This document shows positions 34,047 to 42,399 of a stretch of DNA of 64,000 nucleotides, in pieces. The notes beneath the pieces are model-generated. The model did not search any database and was not told the DNA's origin. It saw nothing but the letters and a program-made list of their open reading frames with translations. A program made the translations under genes and the position numbers. Numbering within the stretch: position 1 is the stretch's first letter; each line of letters starts with the position of its first letter. Location of the stretch: NCBI GenBank assembly GCA_021737275.1, contig JAIPEE010000005.1, forward strand, positions 62,001-126,000, given 5' to 3'. The stretch comes from Desulfobacterales bacterium. GTDB taxonomy: Bacteria > Desulfobacterota > Desulfobacteria > Desulfobacterales > JAIPEE01.

Positions 34047-35435
34047 TTATCGGAACAAAATATCTTCTAAATGTTCCTCTTCGGAAGATGGCGCTTCAAT
34101 GTTCAGTTTTTTTATTTTCTCTACAAGTGTCGTACGATTCATCTTTAATAGTGTGGAAGCCTTGGCTTTCACCCAGTTTGTCTGATTAAGTGCCTGAATA
34201 ATCAAATTTTTCTGAAACTGCTCAATAAGATCACTGAAACTTTGTCCATCTTCAAAAGAAATCGTTGCTGACGGTTGACCGGAAATGACTCCCCCCCGAA
34301 TTCTTTCCGGGAGATCAGACACCTCAACAACACTCTCTTCAACCAGAACAGCCACTCTTTCCATCAGATTTTCAAGTTCCCTGATATTACCGGGCCATTC
34401 ATACCTGACAAGTTTATTTATGGACTCATCTGAAAAAGATTTCTGGGGTTCGCCAATACGATCGCTCAACCTTTTCTGAAAAAAATCAACAAGCAGGGGG
34501 ATATCTGATCGTCTTTCTCTGAGTGGCGGTACATGAATGGGAATAACATTTAACCGATAATAAAGATCTTCCCTGAAGCTACCTTCCTTTATGGCATTTC
34601 GCAGATTTTTATTTGTTGCTGCAAGGATACGAACATCAACATTCAAAGAGCGGGTTCCGCCAACACGCTCAAAGTTTTGCTCCTGCAAAACTCTGAGCAG
34701 CTTTACCTGCAAATCGGAACTCATATCACCAATTTCATCCAGAAAAATGGTGCCACCATCGGCCAGTTCAAAACGGCCAATCCGGGTTCGGTGTGCGCCG
34801 GTAAAAGCACCTTTTTCATGGCCAAAAAGTTCGCTTTCCAGCAGTTCTCCGGGAATAGCGCCGCAGTTTATAACAATCATCGGCTTGTTGTGCCTGCCAC
34901 TGCTGGCATGGATAGCACGGGCAATAAGCTCTTTACCGGTACCGCTTTCCCCTGTAATCAAAACAGTCGTATCGGTCACAGAAACCCTGCCGACAGTTTT
35001 AAAAACCTGCTTGATGCCGGAACTCTCTCCGACAATATTGGAAACATTCAGCCGGCTGTTTTGACGGGTTTTGTCTTTGTCTGAAACCTCAACCGCCTGT
35101 TTCAGTGCTGCAATAATGTCATCAGGATTGTCTTCATCTGAAATATAATCAAAAGCGCCCTGTTTCATGGCTGTTACAGAATCCCTGACAGAAGATTTAT
35201 CGGAATAGGCAATATATCTGGTTTCCAGATTATTTTCCAGAAGATATCCCAGGATTGCGGACGCATCACCATTAGATGAGCTGAAATCTGAAATAATAAC
35301 ATCAATCGTCTCATTTCCCATTTTTTCAATTGCCGCGGATATATCGGAAACAGCTTGGACGTGACATTCCATCTCTCTTTCGATCAGGCCGGAAAGAGAT
35401 TTTACAACATCAGGGTCTTCATGAAAAATAAGCAT
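34047..35435 (-). CDS. FleQ/FlrA-like sigma-54 activator
   Basis: A 462-residue regulator from the ATG at 35435 (GGTGAC upstream); a GTG five codons earlier is the alternative. A receiver-like domain (about 1-115) keeps an acidic pair and an Asp at the usual place (VIISDFSSSN, residue 50). The conserved Lys is replaced by Asp (about residue 100, in YISDEDNP), and the MP motif is lost. The AAA+ domain (about 130-365) has GESGTGKE and GAFTGA. A Fis-type helix-turn-helix follows (about 415-455; NWVKAKASTLLKMNRTTLVE). It probably heads the flagellar hierarchy, like FleQ, which also binds c-di-GMP and FleN/FlhG in Pseudomonas. PilZ and HD-GYP neighbours fit that picture. Confidence 0.9.
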   Translation of the reverse strand: MLIFHEDPDVVKSLSGLIEREMECHVQAVSDISAAIEKMGNETIDVIISDFSSSNGDASAILGYLLENNLETRYIAYSDKSSVRDSVTAMKQGAFDYISDEDNPDDIIAALKQAVEVSDKDKTRQNSRLNVSNIVGESSGIKQVFKTVGRVSVTDTTVLITGESGTGKELIARAIHASSGRHNKPMIVINCGAIPGELLESELFGHEKGAFTGAHRTRIGRFELADGGTIFLDEIGDMSSDLQVKLLRVLQEQNFERVGGTRSLNVDVRILAATNKNLRNAIKEGSFREDLYYRLNVIPIHVPPLRERRSDIPLLVDFFQKRLSDRIGEPQKSFSDESINKLVRYEWPGNIRELENLMERVAVLVEESVVEVSDLPERIRGGVISGQPSATISFEDGQSFSDLIEQFQKNLIIQALNQTNWVKAKASTLLKMNRTTLVEKIKKLNIEAPSSEEEHLEDILFR

Positions 35436-35502
35436 TGTAAGCAATGTCACCTATAAAGATTCTCCGCTGTAAACAGCAGGATTTTGTTACAGCTTAAAAA
35501 TG

Positions 35503-35533
35503 AAAAAAATCCCCGGAGTGTCACCCAGGGAAT
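35503..35533 (-). terminator. Rho-independent terminator after cheY
   Basis: On the minus strand ATTCCCTGG pairs with CCGGGGAT (one bulged T, one G-T pair) around an 8-nt loop, followed by six T. It lies about 90 bp after the cheY stop and separates cheY from the FleQ-like gene. Confidence 0.65.
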
Positions 35534-35550
35534 CTTTTAGTACAAATGTC

Positions 35551-35582
35551 TGCACTTACCCGGCACATCTGCCGGTAGTGCA
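35551..35582 (-). other. Hairpin in the cheY 3' region
   Basis: TGCACT pairs with AGTGCA outside and CCGGCA with TGCCGG inside, with two bulged bases and a CATC loop. No T run follows, so it may be an mRNA 3' stabiliser upstream of the terminator at 35503-35533. Confidence 0.4.
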
Positions 35583-35621
35583 AACCGGCAAATGCGACTC
35601 TTTGCTTTAAAATAAACCGGA

Positions 35622-36002
35622 TCAATTAAAAATTTTCTCAAGTTTTTCTGTGATTGCTTCTGCAGTAAACGGTTTAACAACATAATTGGAAACACCGGCC
35701 TGAACAGCCTCAATAACATTCTGTTTCTGGGCTTCCGCTGTAACCATCAAAAACGGCAGGCCTTTAAGGTCTTCATCTGAACGAACTTTTTTCAGGAGAT
35801 CAAGGCCGGTCATCTTGGGCATGTTCCAGTCAGAAATAATCATGTCAAACTGACCTTTTTTCAGCTCTTCATATGCCGTTGTTCCATCATCGGCTTCAGT
35901 TATATTTGAAAAACCGATCTGTTTTAAAATATTTTTCATGATTCGACGCATTGTGGCAAAGTCGTCTACAATCAATATTTTCATGGACATATCCATAGCC
36001 AT
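35622..36002 (-). CDS. cheY: Chemotaxis response regulator CheY
   Basis: A 126-residue single-domain receiver with all catalytic residues: acidic pair D13/D14 (LIVDDF), phospho-acceptor D58 (ISDWNMP), Thr in LMVTAEA and Lys in YVVKPF. DWNMP is the typical CheY phosphorylation motif. The ATG at 36002 is preceded by GGGAGGATACAGT. It follows cheX by about 105 bp. CheY-P would bind the FliM N-terminus and, by inference, the similar motifs of the protein at 1231-3069. No cheA or receptor genes are in the window. Confidence 0.95.
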   Translation of the reverse strand: MAMDMSMKILIVDDFATMRRIMKNILKQIGFSNITEADDGTTAYEELKKGQFDMIISDWNMPKMTGLDLLKKVRSDEDLKGLPFLMVTAEAQKQNVIEAVQAGVSNYVVKPFTAEAITEKLEKIFN

Positions 36003-36107
36003 ACTGTATCCTCCCGTAAATAGGTTGTACCTTTGTTCATCATTATTTCATTTTATCAGGCTGACATCCTAAATCGCCTGCTGATGTTCACCATCCCGGT
36101 CCCGTTA

Positions 36108-36578
36108 TCAGGACTGTTTTTCGAGACAGACTTCAATAAGAAAATTACCCTCCTCAATGGAAAAGGGAATTGCAATCTGTGGTCCTTTGGTTATATGGGC
36201 AATACAGTGGTTTTTTCCGGTAATAACAGATGGAATAGCCGCCTCAAAAACTTTGCCGATACTTTCAAGCTCTCTCCTGGCCTGTCCGGAAATCATGTTT
36301 GTCAATTCTCCAACGGCATCTGCCACTTCGCTGTCAAGCTCTTTCATCTCCTCACCAAACATATTGGATACAATTTTGAGGATACTACCCTCTTCAAATG
36401 TTACATAAATTGTGCCATTGGCTTCACCTGTAACACCGATAACGCCTGTGACATCACCTCTTGCGACATTATCTTTTTTTAAAAAAGGTTTGCCTGCTTT
36501 TGTTGATTTTACAAAGGCCATGGTTTCGAGCACATTCATTGTAGCCTTTATAAAAGGGTTTATCATTTCAGCATCCAT
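36108..36578 (-). CDS. cheX: CheX-type CheY-P phosphatase
   Basis: A 156-residue protein from the ATG at 36578, chosen because GGAGG stands 7 nt upstream; a longer reading to 36614 lacks such a site. It contains the CheC/CheX active-site pattern ExxN in AVGELTNMISGQARREL, plus the fold signature (NPFIKATMNVLETMAFV, GTIYVTFEEGSILKIV). CheX dimers dephosphorylate CheY-P. Only one ExxN motif is seen, which fits CheX rather than CheC. The gene lies immediately upstream of cheY, so signal and quencher are made together. Confidence 0.9.
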   Translation of the reverse strand: MDAEMINPFIKATMNVLETMAFVKSTKAGKPFLKKDNVARGDVTGVIGVTGEANGTIYVTFEEGSILKIVSNMFGEEMKELDSEVADAVGELTNMISGQARRELESIGKVFEAAIPSVITGKNHCIAHITKGPQIAIPFSIEEGNFLIEVCLEKQS

Positions 36579-36651
36579 TACAAGTCCTCCATCGTAAAGC
36601 AGGTTCAGCACCATTTATCCGCAGGAACCCGGAATCGTTATTATCTAAAAA

Positions 36652-37005
36652 TTAGTAAACACTGTCACAATCTTCTGTGTTATATCTTACAATATTTTTC
36701 AGGTGGCTATAGCTGTCCAGATCCATTGAATGGAACGTAATTGCAATTCCGGACTCATCAGACCGAACCACACTGCCTTTCATTTCAAGTGCAATCCGCT
36801 TTGTTACACCTGAAAGCAAAACTTCAATATCACACTTTGTTCCCTCAACAAGATCTTCATCCATTAAAATAAGAATACCGTTTATACTAAGATCCTTTGA
36901 GCTTCCCTTAACATTATATTCTGAGTCTTCTGTTTTAATAACAACATCCGTATCAAAACAAACTCTTACTTTCTGTCTTCTATTATCACTTGTTAAACCA
37001 GACAT
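36652..37005 (-). CDS. PilZ-domain protein (c-di-GMP receptor), short
   Basis: A 117-residue single PilZ domain from the ATG at 37005 (TTGGAGGTACCGAAT just upstream). Both c-di-GMP-binding motifs are seen: RRQKVR near the N-terminus and DLSINGI (D/NxSxxG). It presumably binds c-di-GMP and acts on a partner protein, perhaps at the motor as YcgR does, but no second domain is present. It lies between the larger PilZ gene and cheX. Confidence 0.88.
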   Translation of the reverse strand: MSGLTSDNRRQKVRVCFDTDVVIKTEDSEYNVKGSSKDLSINGILILMDEDLVEGTKCDIEVLLSGVTKRIALEMKGSVVRSDESGIAITFHSMDLDSYSHLKNIVRYNTEDCDSVY

Positions 37006-37133
37006 ATTCGGTACCTCCAAACCGGTTCAGGATCATTACCGGATTTCTTGAAGGATTAAATAGTTTTTATGATTTTGAAACAGATACATAGTCATCTTGT
37101 TTATGAAAGCACCGTCAATTTTGCAAGATTAAT

Positions 37134-37700
37134 TTATTCGCTGGCCCTGGCAAATCGAATTGCCTTTCGCTGCTGGCTAAAGGAGTAGGCAATAAGCCAT
37201 TCCCGCTCTTCCTCGGTTAAATCAATAAACCTGACACCCAAATCAAAGGCCGGTTTACCAATATCTTCACAAGGAACAATACGAACGACTTCACCGTAAA
37301 GGTTTAACTTTCCCATTAATATGCCTGGTATTTTTAAAGCGATTGAGAGGAACCGGCCCTCTTCAACCTTCTCACTGACAATAAGGCCCATACCGGAACC
37401 ACTGACATCCAATGCCTGGATAACATTCAGATAAACACCATCAGTCTCTTTTTTCTCAAGTAAATTAATGATTTTATCCAGCTTGTTGTCAATCTCCATC
37501 AAAAATTCCATTTGATGGGAACTGAACAGGCCTGATGTCTGTCGTCCTTCAAAATCTTCCTCAACAAAGGGGCTGAGCAAGATAGACTTTGTGCCGCGCA
37601 GATGATCAATCTCTTCCCGATCAACAACCTTCACCTTGACCTGAGCCGGACTTAAAGCCCTGACAAACTTTCTTTTTTCATCTCCGGTTTTATCAGCCAT
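37134..37700 (-). CDS. PilZ-domain protein with coiled linker
   Basis: A 188-residue protein. An RKFVR motif lies at the N-terminus (about residue 10), then a helical segment (about 60-85; QMEFLMEIDNKLDKIINLLE), and then the PilZ barrel (about 92-170) with DVSGSGMGL as the second c-di-GMP motif. The separation of the R-motif from the barrel by a helix is unusual for a simple PilZ protein and looks like a distinct flagellar subfamily. It stands downstream of the HD-GYP gene across a 230-bp gap in which I see no clear promoter. Confidence 0.85.
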   Translation of the reverse strand: MADKTGDEKRKFVRALSPAQVKVKVVDREEIDHLRGTKSILLSPFVEEDFEGRQTSGLFSSHQMEFLMEIDNKLDKIINLLEKKETDGVYLNVIQALDVSGSGMGLIVSEKVEEGRFLSIALKIPGILMGKLNLYGEVVRIVPCEDIGKPAFDLGVRFIDLTEEEREWLIAYSFSQQRKAIRFARASE

Positions 37701-37930
37701 AATAATATATTCAACGCTATCCGGTAAAAAGTTATATATCTGGTCCCATCAAATACAACATATATTCAGCCGGTATAAAACAACATTGGGACCTGCTGCA
37801 TCATCAATCATAAAAATAGATTTGAAAATTATGCATTGGGCATATTGAGCGTAATCATTTAAATTCCATACAACAACTCATATGTAAAAGCAAACTGCAA
37901 AACGGCTATACTGCCGGACGGCAACAGAGA

Positions 37931-39484
37931 TTACACCCCGGAATTATCGAATATTATTTCACCATTATCAAAAAGTGCCAAAAATGCATCAACAGCATCA
38001 GGGTCAAACTGGGTACCCTTTCCATTATTTATATTCTTTAATATCAAATGCTTATCTAATCTTTTGCGGTAAGCGCGGTCTGAGTCCATCGCATCAAAGG
38101 CATCCGCCACAGAAAGTATCCGTGCCAGAAGAGGAATTTCTTCTCCCTTAAGGCCTTTCGGATAACCATTTCCACCATATTGTTCATGGTGACAACGTAT
38201 TATCTTCTTTTCCCGATTCCATAATCCAAGTTTTCCGATAATACTCGCACCGATTTCGGGATGGGTTTTGATTATGGCAAATTCATCATCTGTGAGTGAT
38301 TCGGGCTTTAATAAAATATCATCCGGTATCCCGATTTTGCCGATATCATGAAGATAACCGGCAAAATTAAGTACATCCAGATCCTCTTTACTGCACCCCA
38401 TCTTTTTACCAAGTTGTATCGCAACCTCCGTTACCCGCTTTGAGTGCTGTTTGGTATAGGTATCCTTGGCTTCAATGGCTGAGACAAACGCATAAAGGGT
38501 GGAAAACAAGTTTTCATAGATATTTTCATAAAGGGCCAGATTTTCAATGGCAAAGGCCGCCTTATTTGTCATAAAAGAGAGATAGTAGAGATCTTTTTCT
38601 GTAAACCGCCGTTTCCCATATTTAACGGATGCGGTCAATACACCGAATACCTTCTCCCGGATTTTCAGCGGTACGATCATATAGGAACGTTCGCTTGAGG
38701 GCAGTCTTCCGGTACCATTGTTGCTGGAAACCAATAGCGGCACCACATCAGAAGCAACTTCCAAAACAAGTTTTTGAAGTGCTTCAAGACGCTCTGAAGA
38801 ACGGCCGGATTTTTGACTGAGCTGATCGTGATATTCACCGGAAAAAGAGTGAACCACTTCAAAAGGGTCTTTGACCGCATCATTTATAATGTAAAAAATG
38901 GCTTCATCTGCATGTGCAAGTTCTACTGAAAGATCAACCACCCGTTTGAATACATCAACACTGTTTGATACAGACGAAAAGTCACCCATAATTTTGTTCA
39001 GAATATTGAGTTCATCCACTTTATAAAGCAGCTCATTGTTCAGTTTTTCCAGTTTTTCCTTGGCCTCAACATCTTTTTTAAGAAACAGGTTCTCTACAAA
39101 AAGATTTCTTTCACGCAGTACACGGGTGAGACAAATCTCCATCTGGTTTAAATTGACAGGCTTTATAAGAAAATCAACAACACCATTTTTAAGGGTCCGC
39201 AGTGTATTATCAAGGGAGGGAAATCCTGTCATAATAATAACAGGAAGCGTATTGTCATAAACCCTGAGATATTCTGCCAGCTCAAGGCCATCCATTTCCG
39301 GCATGTTAATATCAGTAAAACAGCAGTCGATTCTGTTCTGTTTGATAACTTCAATTGCCTCTTTGCCGTGAGAGGCAGTCAGGACATTGAAGCCTTTAAG
39401 CTCAAAATACTCGCTGACGATGTCCAGAATACTCTCCTCATCATCAACAACAAGTATTTTACCTACGTTATCTTCAAGATTCAT
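37931..39484 (-). CDS. REC-GAF-HD-GYP response regulator (c-di-GMP phosphodiesterase)
   Basis: A 517-residue protein from the ATG at 39484. The receiver (about 8-125) has D58 in FTDINMP and Lys in LIKPV. A linker coil leads to a GAF-like domain (about 175-320), then an HD-GYP domain (about 330-505) with YLHDIGKIGIPD, the HHEQYGGNGYPKGLKG motif and ARILSVADAFDAM. HD-GYP proteins hydrolyse c-di-GMP. It is the first gene of the minus-strand motility cluster, upstream of two PilZ receptors, so it likely controls their ligand. No partner kinase is visible. Confidence 0.93.
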   Translation of the reverse strand: MNLEDNVGKILVVDDEESILDIVSEYFELKGFNVLTASHGKEAIEVIKQNRIDCCFTDINMPEMDGLELAEYLRVYDNTLPVIIMTGFPSLDNTLRTLKNGVVDFLIKPVNLNQMEICLTRVLRERNLFVENLFLKKDVEAKEKLEKLNNELLYKVDELNILNKIMGDFSSVSNSVDVFKRVVDLSVELAHADEAIFYIINDAVKDPFEVVHSFSGEYHDQLSQKSGRSSERLEALQKLVLEVASDVVPLLVSSNNGTGRLPSSERSYMIVPLKIREKVFGVLTASVKYGKRRFTEKDLYYLSFMTNKAAFAIENLALYENIYENLFSTLYAFVSAIEAKDTYTKQHSKRVTEVAIQLGKKMGCSKEDLDVLNFAGYLHDIGKIGIPDDILLKPESLTDDEFAIIKTHPEIGASIIGKLGLWNREKKIIRCHHEQYGGNGYPKGLKGEEIPLLARILSVADAFDAMDSDRAYRKRLDKHLILKNINNGKGTQFDPDAVDAFLALFDNGEIIFDNSGV

Positions 39485-39683
39485 GTATAAACATTCCAAA
39501 AAAAAGTGATTCTTAAACAATTATCACAGGTAAAAAATTATATTATCACATTTTATATAAAAAATATACCATATTGTATTTTCGATATTAAATCATCCGA
39601 TAATGTACGGTATACTTAACAATGACGGAAACTTAACATAAATAAGTCTTGAAGTTTTCACAAACGTTTTCTATCATAGTCTA

Positions 39684-40907
39684 ATGCCCGTATTTGAATA
39701 CAAAGCGTTCGATATTAATGGGAAAACAGTGCCCGGCATCATTGAGGCCGACAACCCGGTTACCGCCCGGCAGAAGCTCCGTACACAAAAAATTTATCCG
39801 GTATCGGTAAATGAAGCATATGGGTCCCGCACCAAAAAAAATTTGCGGACATATGTATCACGGCCATTTTCACGGGTCAGGCCTGATGATATTACAATTA
39901 TGACAAGACAGCTGTCCACCCTTGTGGGGGCCGGTTTTCCGCTGGTTTCTGCTTTTGATGCGTTAATTCCTCAGACCGGTTCCGATCAGTTAAAAAAGAG
40001 TCTTGCCAAAATAAAGGATTCCATTGTTGAAGGAAAGAGTTTTGCCAATGCTCTCTCCCTGTATCCCGGACTTTTCCCGTCATTTTATATAAATATGGTT
40101 CAGGCCGGTGAAACGTCCGGTACCCTTGAGATTGTTCTGGATCACCTGGCCGTCATTACCGAAAAACAGCAGGATCTCAAAAACAGAATCAAAGCCGCAC
40201 TGACCTATCCGATATTTATGGCACTGTTATGTTCCGGCGTTCTTTTTTTTCTGCTAACCTATATTGTACCCACGATTGTTGGAATTTTTACCGATATGGA
40301 CCAGGTGCTGCCCGCACCAACCCTTCTGCTGGTCGGATTTAGCAGTTTCATAAAGTCTTACTGGTGGGCACTTCTTGTCTTTTTAGGAATCCTGTTAACA
40401 GCGATCGGTTATTTTAAGAAGACAGAAACAGGACAACGTTTTATCCACAAAAGCATGTTCACACTGCCTTTCCTGGGACCGCTTATCCGGAAACTTGCCG
40501 TAGCAAGGTTTTCAAGAACATTGGGATCTCTGCTTGAAAATGGTGTCTCCATGCTGACCGCTATGGATATTGTAAAAAATATCGTAGGTAATGTGCTGAT
40601 TTCCAATGCGGTTGAAAAGGCCTCCGGGGAGGTCGGCAAAGGTCAGGGACTTGGCGTTTCCCTGGATGAAGATAAAGTGTTCCCCGATCTTTCCATTCAG
40701 ATGATACAGGTTGGAGAGCAAAGTGGTGAACTTGAACCCATGCTTTATAAAATTGCTGATGTTTATGAAAAAGAGGCGGCGGCATCCATCTTAAAAATGA
40801 CTTCCATGCTCGAACCTGTTATGATCCTTGTCATGGGCGGCATCGTGCTTTTCATAGTACTTTCTGTCTGTCTGCCCATATTAAACATGAACCGGATGTT
40901 GATGTAA
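39684..40907 (+). CDS. Type II secretion / type IV pilus inner-membrane platform protein (GspF/PilC)
   Basis: A 407-residue protein with the two T2SF domains (about 70-195 and 272-395) and three membrane helices (about 170-190, 220-242, 375-400). The N-terminus PVFEYKAFDINGKTVPGIIE and the FARTL-like repeats (MTRQLSTLVGAGFPLVSAFD; FSRTLGSLLENGVSMLTAMD) are family signatures. Length and pattern fit GspF. It is the first plus-strand gene, divergent from the HD-GYP gene, and has no gspE, gspG or pil neighbour, which is unusual. It may be an orphan or part of a scattered system. Confidence 0.92.
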   Translation: MPVFEYKAFDINGKTVPGIIEADNPVTARQKLRTQKIYPVSVNEAYGSRTKKNLRTYVSRPFSRVRPDDITIMTRQLSTLVGAGFPLVSAFDALIPQTGSDQLKKSLAKIKDSIVEGKSFANALSLYPGLFPSFYINMVQAGETSGTLEIVLDHLAVITEKQQDLKNRIKAALTYPIFMALLCSGVLFFLLTYIVPTIVGIFTDMDQVLPAPTLLLVGFSSFIKSYWWALLVFLGILLTAIGYFKKTETGQRFIHKSMFTLPFLGPLIRKLAVARFSRTLGSLLENGVSMLTAMDIVKNIVGNVLISNAVEKASGEVGKGQGLGVSLDEDKVFPDLSIQMIQVGEQSGELEPMLYKIADVYEKEAAASILKMTSMLEPVMILVMGGIVLFIVLSVCLPILNMNRMLM

Positions 40908-40929
40908 TAATAATTTTACCGAACTGACT

Positions 40930-41793
40930 ATGAAAATAAAATCAATGACTGAAAAGTTTTACACAACGCTACTGGTATTTTCATTTCTGGCTATCATAAT
41001 CTCGCCTTTACTCATTAAAGATATGGCCATCGCCATAGAAGAGACACCAAAAGAACTACCTTTCAAACCTGCTGAAAAACAGCAGGCACCACCATTCAAA
41101 CCGGGAGAAAAATTGACGTTCCGCCTCAGGTGGGGCTTTATTATTGCCGGTGAAGCATCACTTATGGTTCTGCCAAATAAAAAGATTAACGATATTGAAG
41201 CGTATCATTTTGCGCTTACCGCAAAAACAAATCCATTTGCAGATGTTTTCTATAAGGTAAGAGATCGTATTGATGCCTATGCTGACCTGAACATGACCCA
41301 CTCGCTGCTCTATGAGAAAGAACAACGGGAAGGCTCATCCGAAAGAGATATCACTGTTACATTTGACTGGGATAACAGAACAGCCCAATACACTAACAGA
41401 GAGGATGTCCGGAAACCGATCAAAATAAAAACAGGTACTTTTGATCCGTTTTCCATCTTTTACTATGCCCGATTTCAGGAAATTAATGAAAGTATTATCA
41501 TCACCCGTTCAGTCACGGACGGAAAGAAAAAAGTTATCGGCCAGGCAACCGTTGTCAAAAGAGAAACCATCAACGTGCCTGCCGGGACCTTTGACACTTA
41601 TCTCATCATACCTGAACTAAAAGACATTGGCGGTGTTTTTGAAAAAAGCCCTGATGCGACTATCAAGATCTGGCTTACAGCCGATGAAAGAAAAATTCCG
41701 GTAAAACTTGCCAGTAAAGTTATTGTGGGTAGTTTTGTGGGCGAGCTGGTTTCTTCTGAACAGATGCCGATTGAAACGGAAAAAACAGAGTAA
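40930..41793 (+). CDS. DUF3108 periplasmic protein
   Basis: A 287-residue protein with an N-terminal signal or anchor (about 13-36), a Pro/Lys-rich linker and a beta-rich domain (about 55-280). The domain begins FKPGEKLTFRLRWGFIIAGE and contains VRDRIDAYADLNMTHSLLYE, RDITVTFDWDN and INVPAGTFDTYLI, the DUF3108 pattern. The function of the family is not established; it is an envelope beta-barrel-like fold. It lies 22 bp after the gspF-like gene and is probably co-transcribed. Confidence 0.85.
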   Translation: MKIKSMTEKFYTTLLVFSFLAIIISPLLIKDMAIAIEETPKELPFKPAEKQQAPPFKPGEKLTFRLRWGFIIAGEASLMVLPNKKINDIEAYHFALTAKTNPFADVFYKVRDRIDAYADLNMTHSLLYEKEQREGSSERDITVTFDWDNRTAQYTNREDVRKPIKIKTGTFDPFSIFYYARFQEINESIIITRSVTDGKKKVIGQATVVKRETINVPAGTFDTYLIIPELKDIGGVFEKSPDATIKIWLTADERKIPVKLASKVIVGSFVGELVSSEQMPIETEKTE

Positions 41794-41954
41794 AATATTT
41801 TTCCCACACCCGCTCCCGTCACTCGCTTCAGGCACATAGAACGGAAATTCTCCCATTTAATCATATAATAATATTATTTCGAAATATCTTCGATAATTAT
41901 AACAATAATTTTTGAAAAAACCGGAAGATTAGCCCGGCAAACTTCAAAGGGATC

Positions 41955-41990
41955 TTAGGAATATTAGGAATATTAGGAATATTAGGAATC
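41955..41990. repeat. 9-bp tandem repeat, four copies
   Basis: Three exact copies of TTAGGAATA and a fourth TTAGGAATC follow one another, with a partial unit after. Such a short tract may vary in copy number between strains. Confidence 0.85.
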
Positions 41991-42058
41991 ATTAGCTAAG
42001 GGCATCCCTAAGTTGCCTGGAGGTTGGAAATAAGGTTGGATTTTTATATTTTAAAATT

Positions 42059-42090
42059 AAAAAAGGGATTTAGAATTTCTCCTAAACCCC
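42059..42090 (-). terminator. Rho-independent terminator of the tRNA-Val/tRNA-Asp unit
   Basis: On the minus strand GGGGTTTAG pairs with CTAAATCCC (one G-T pair) around an 8-nt loop, followed by six T. It starts about 10 bp after the tRNA-Asp 3' end. Confidence 0.8.
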
Positions 42091-42099
42091 TTATATTCG

Positions 42100-42178
42100 T
42101 GGCGGGAGCGACGAGACTTGAACTCGCGACCTCCGGCTTGACAGGCCGGCGTTCTAACCAAAACTGAACTACGCCCCC
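42100..42178 (-). tRNA. tRNA-Asp (GTC)
   Basis: A full cloverleaf reads on the minus strand from GGGGGCG to CGCTCCC with the anticodon loop CTGTCAA (GTC). The D-loop is slightly long, and the 3' CCA is encoded (42100-42102). The T-arm shows GTTCAAG. It follows tRNA-Val by 21 bp. Confidence 0.93.
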
Positions 42179-42199
42179 TAATGTACCGACGAGAAAGTT

Positions 42200-42275
42200 T
42201 GGTAGGCGGAACAGGGCTTGAACCTGTGACCCTCGGCTTGTAAGGCCGATGCTCTCCCAACTGAGCTACCCGCCC
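42200..42275 (-). tRNA. tRNA-Val (TAC)
   Basis: The cloverleaf runs from GGGCGGG to TCCGCCT with discriminator A and encoded CCA. The anticodon loop is CTTACAA (TAC), the D-arm GCTCAGTTGGGAGAGC and the T-arm GGTTCAAGC. It is first in a two-tRNA unit. Confidence 0.95.
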
Positions 42276-42311
42276 GCGTCGGTTGTCTTCATTTGTCGTG
42301 AAGATTGGCTT

Positions 42312-42340
42312 TACTAACAGGTAAAGCGTTCTGTTGTCAA
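42312..42340 (-). promoter_or_regulatory. Sigma-70 promoter of the tRNA unit
   Basis: On the minus strand TTGACA (42335-42340), a 17-nt spacer and TTAGTA (42312-42317) lie 37 bp upstream of tRNA-Val. Confidence 0.65.
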
Positions 42341-42399
42341 GCAAAAATACTTAAAAATATATATTTTTTAATGGTCTCAAAAAGCCTTTATTATTAACT

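Larger units (their letters stand above)
41794..42099. other. Intergenic region before the tRNA pair
   Basis: About 300 bp without a gene. It holds a 9-bp tandem repeat (41955-41990) and the terminator of the tRNA unit (42059-42090). No clear terminator for the plus-strand DUF3108 gene was seen. Confidence 0.6.

Noticed and set aside
36040-36075. Sigma-28 promoter before cheY
   Set aside because: Only a GCCTGATAA-like word is present with an extra base, and no TAAA at the right spacing.
36597-36612. Sigma-54-like site before cheX
   Set aside because: GG and GC are 10 nt apart (TGGTGCTGAACCTGCT), but the -24 box lacks CA, and initiation would fall only about 10 nt before the start codon.
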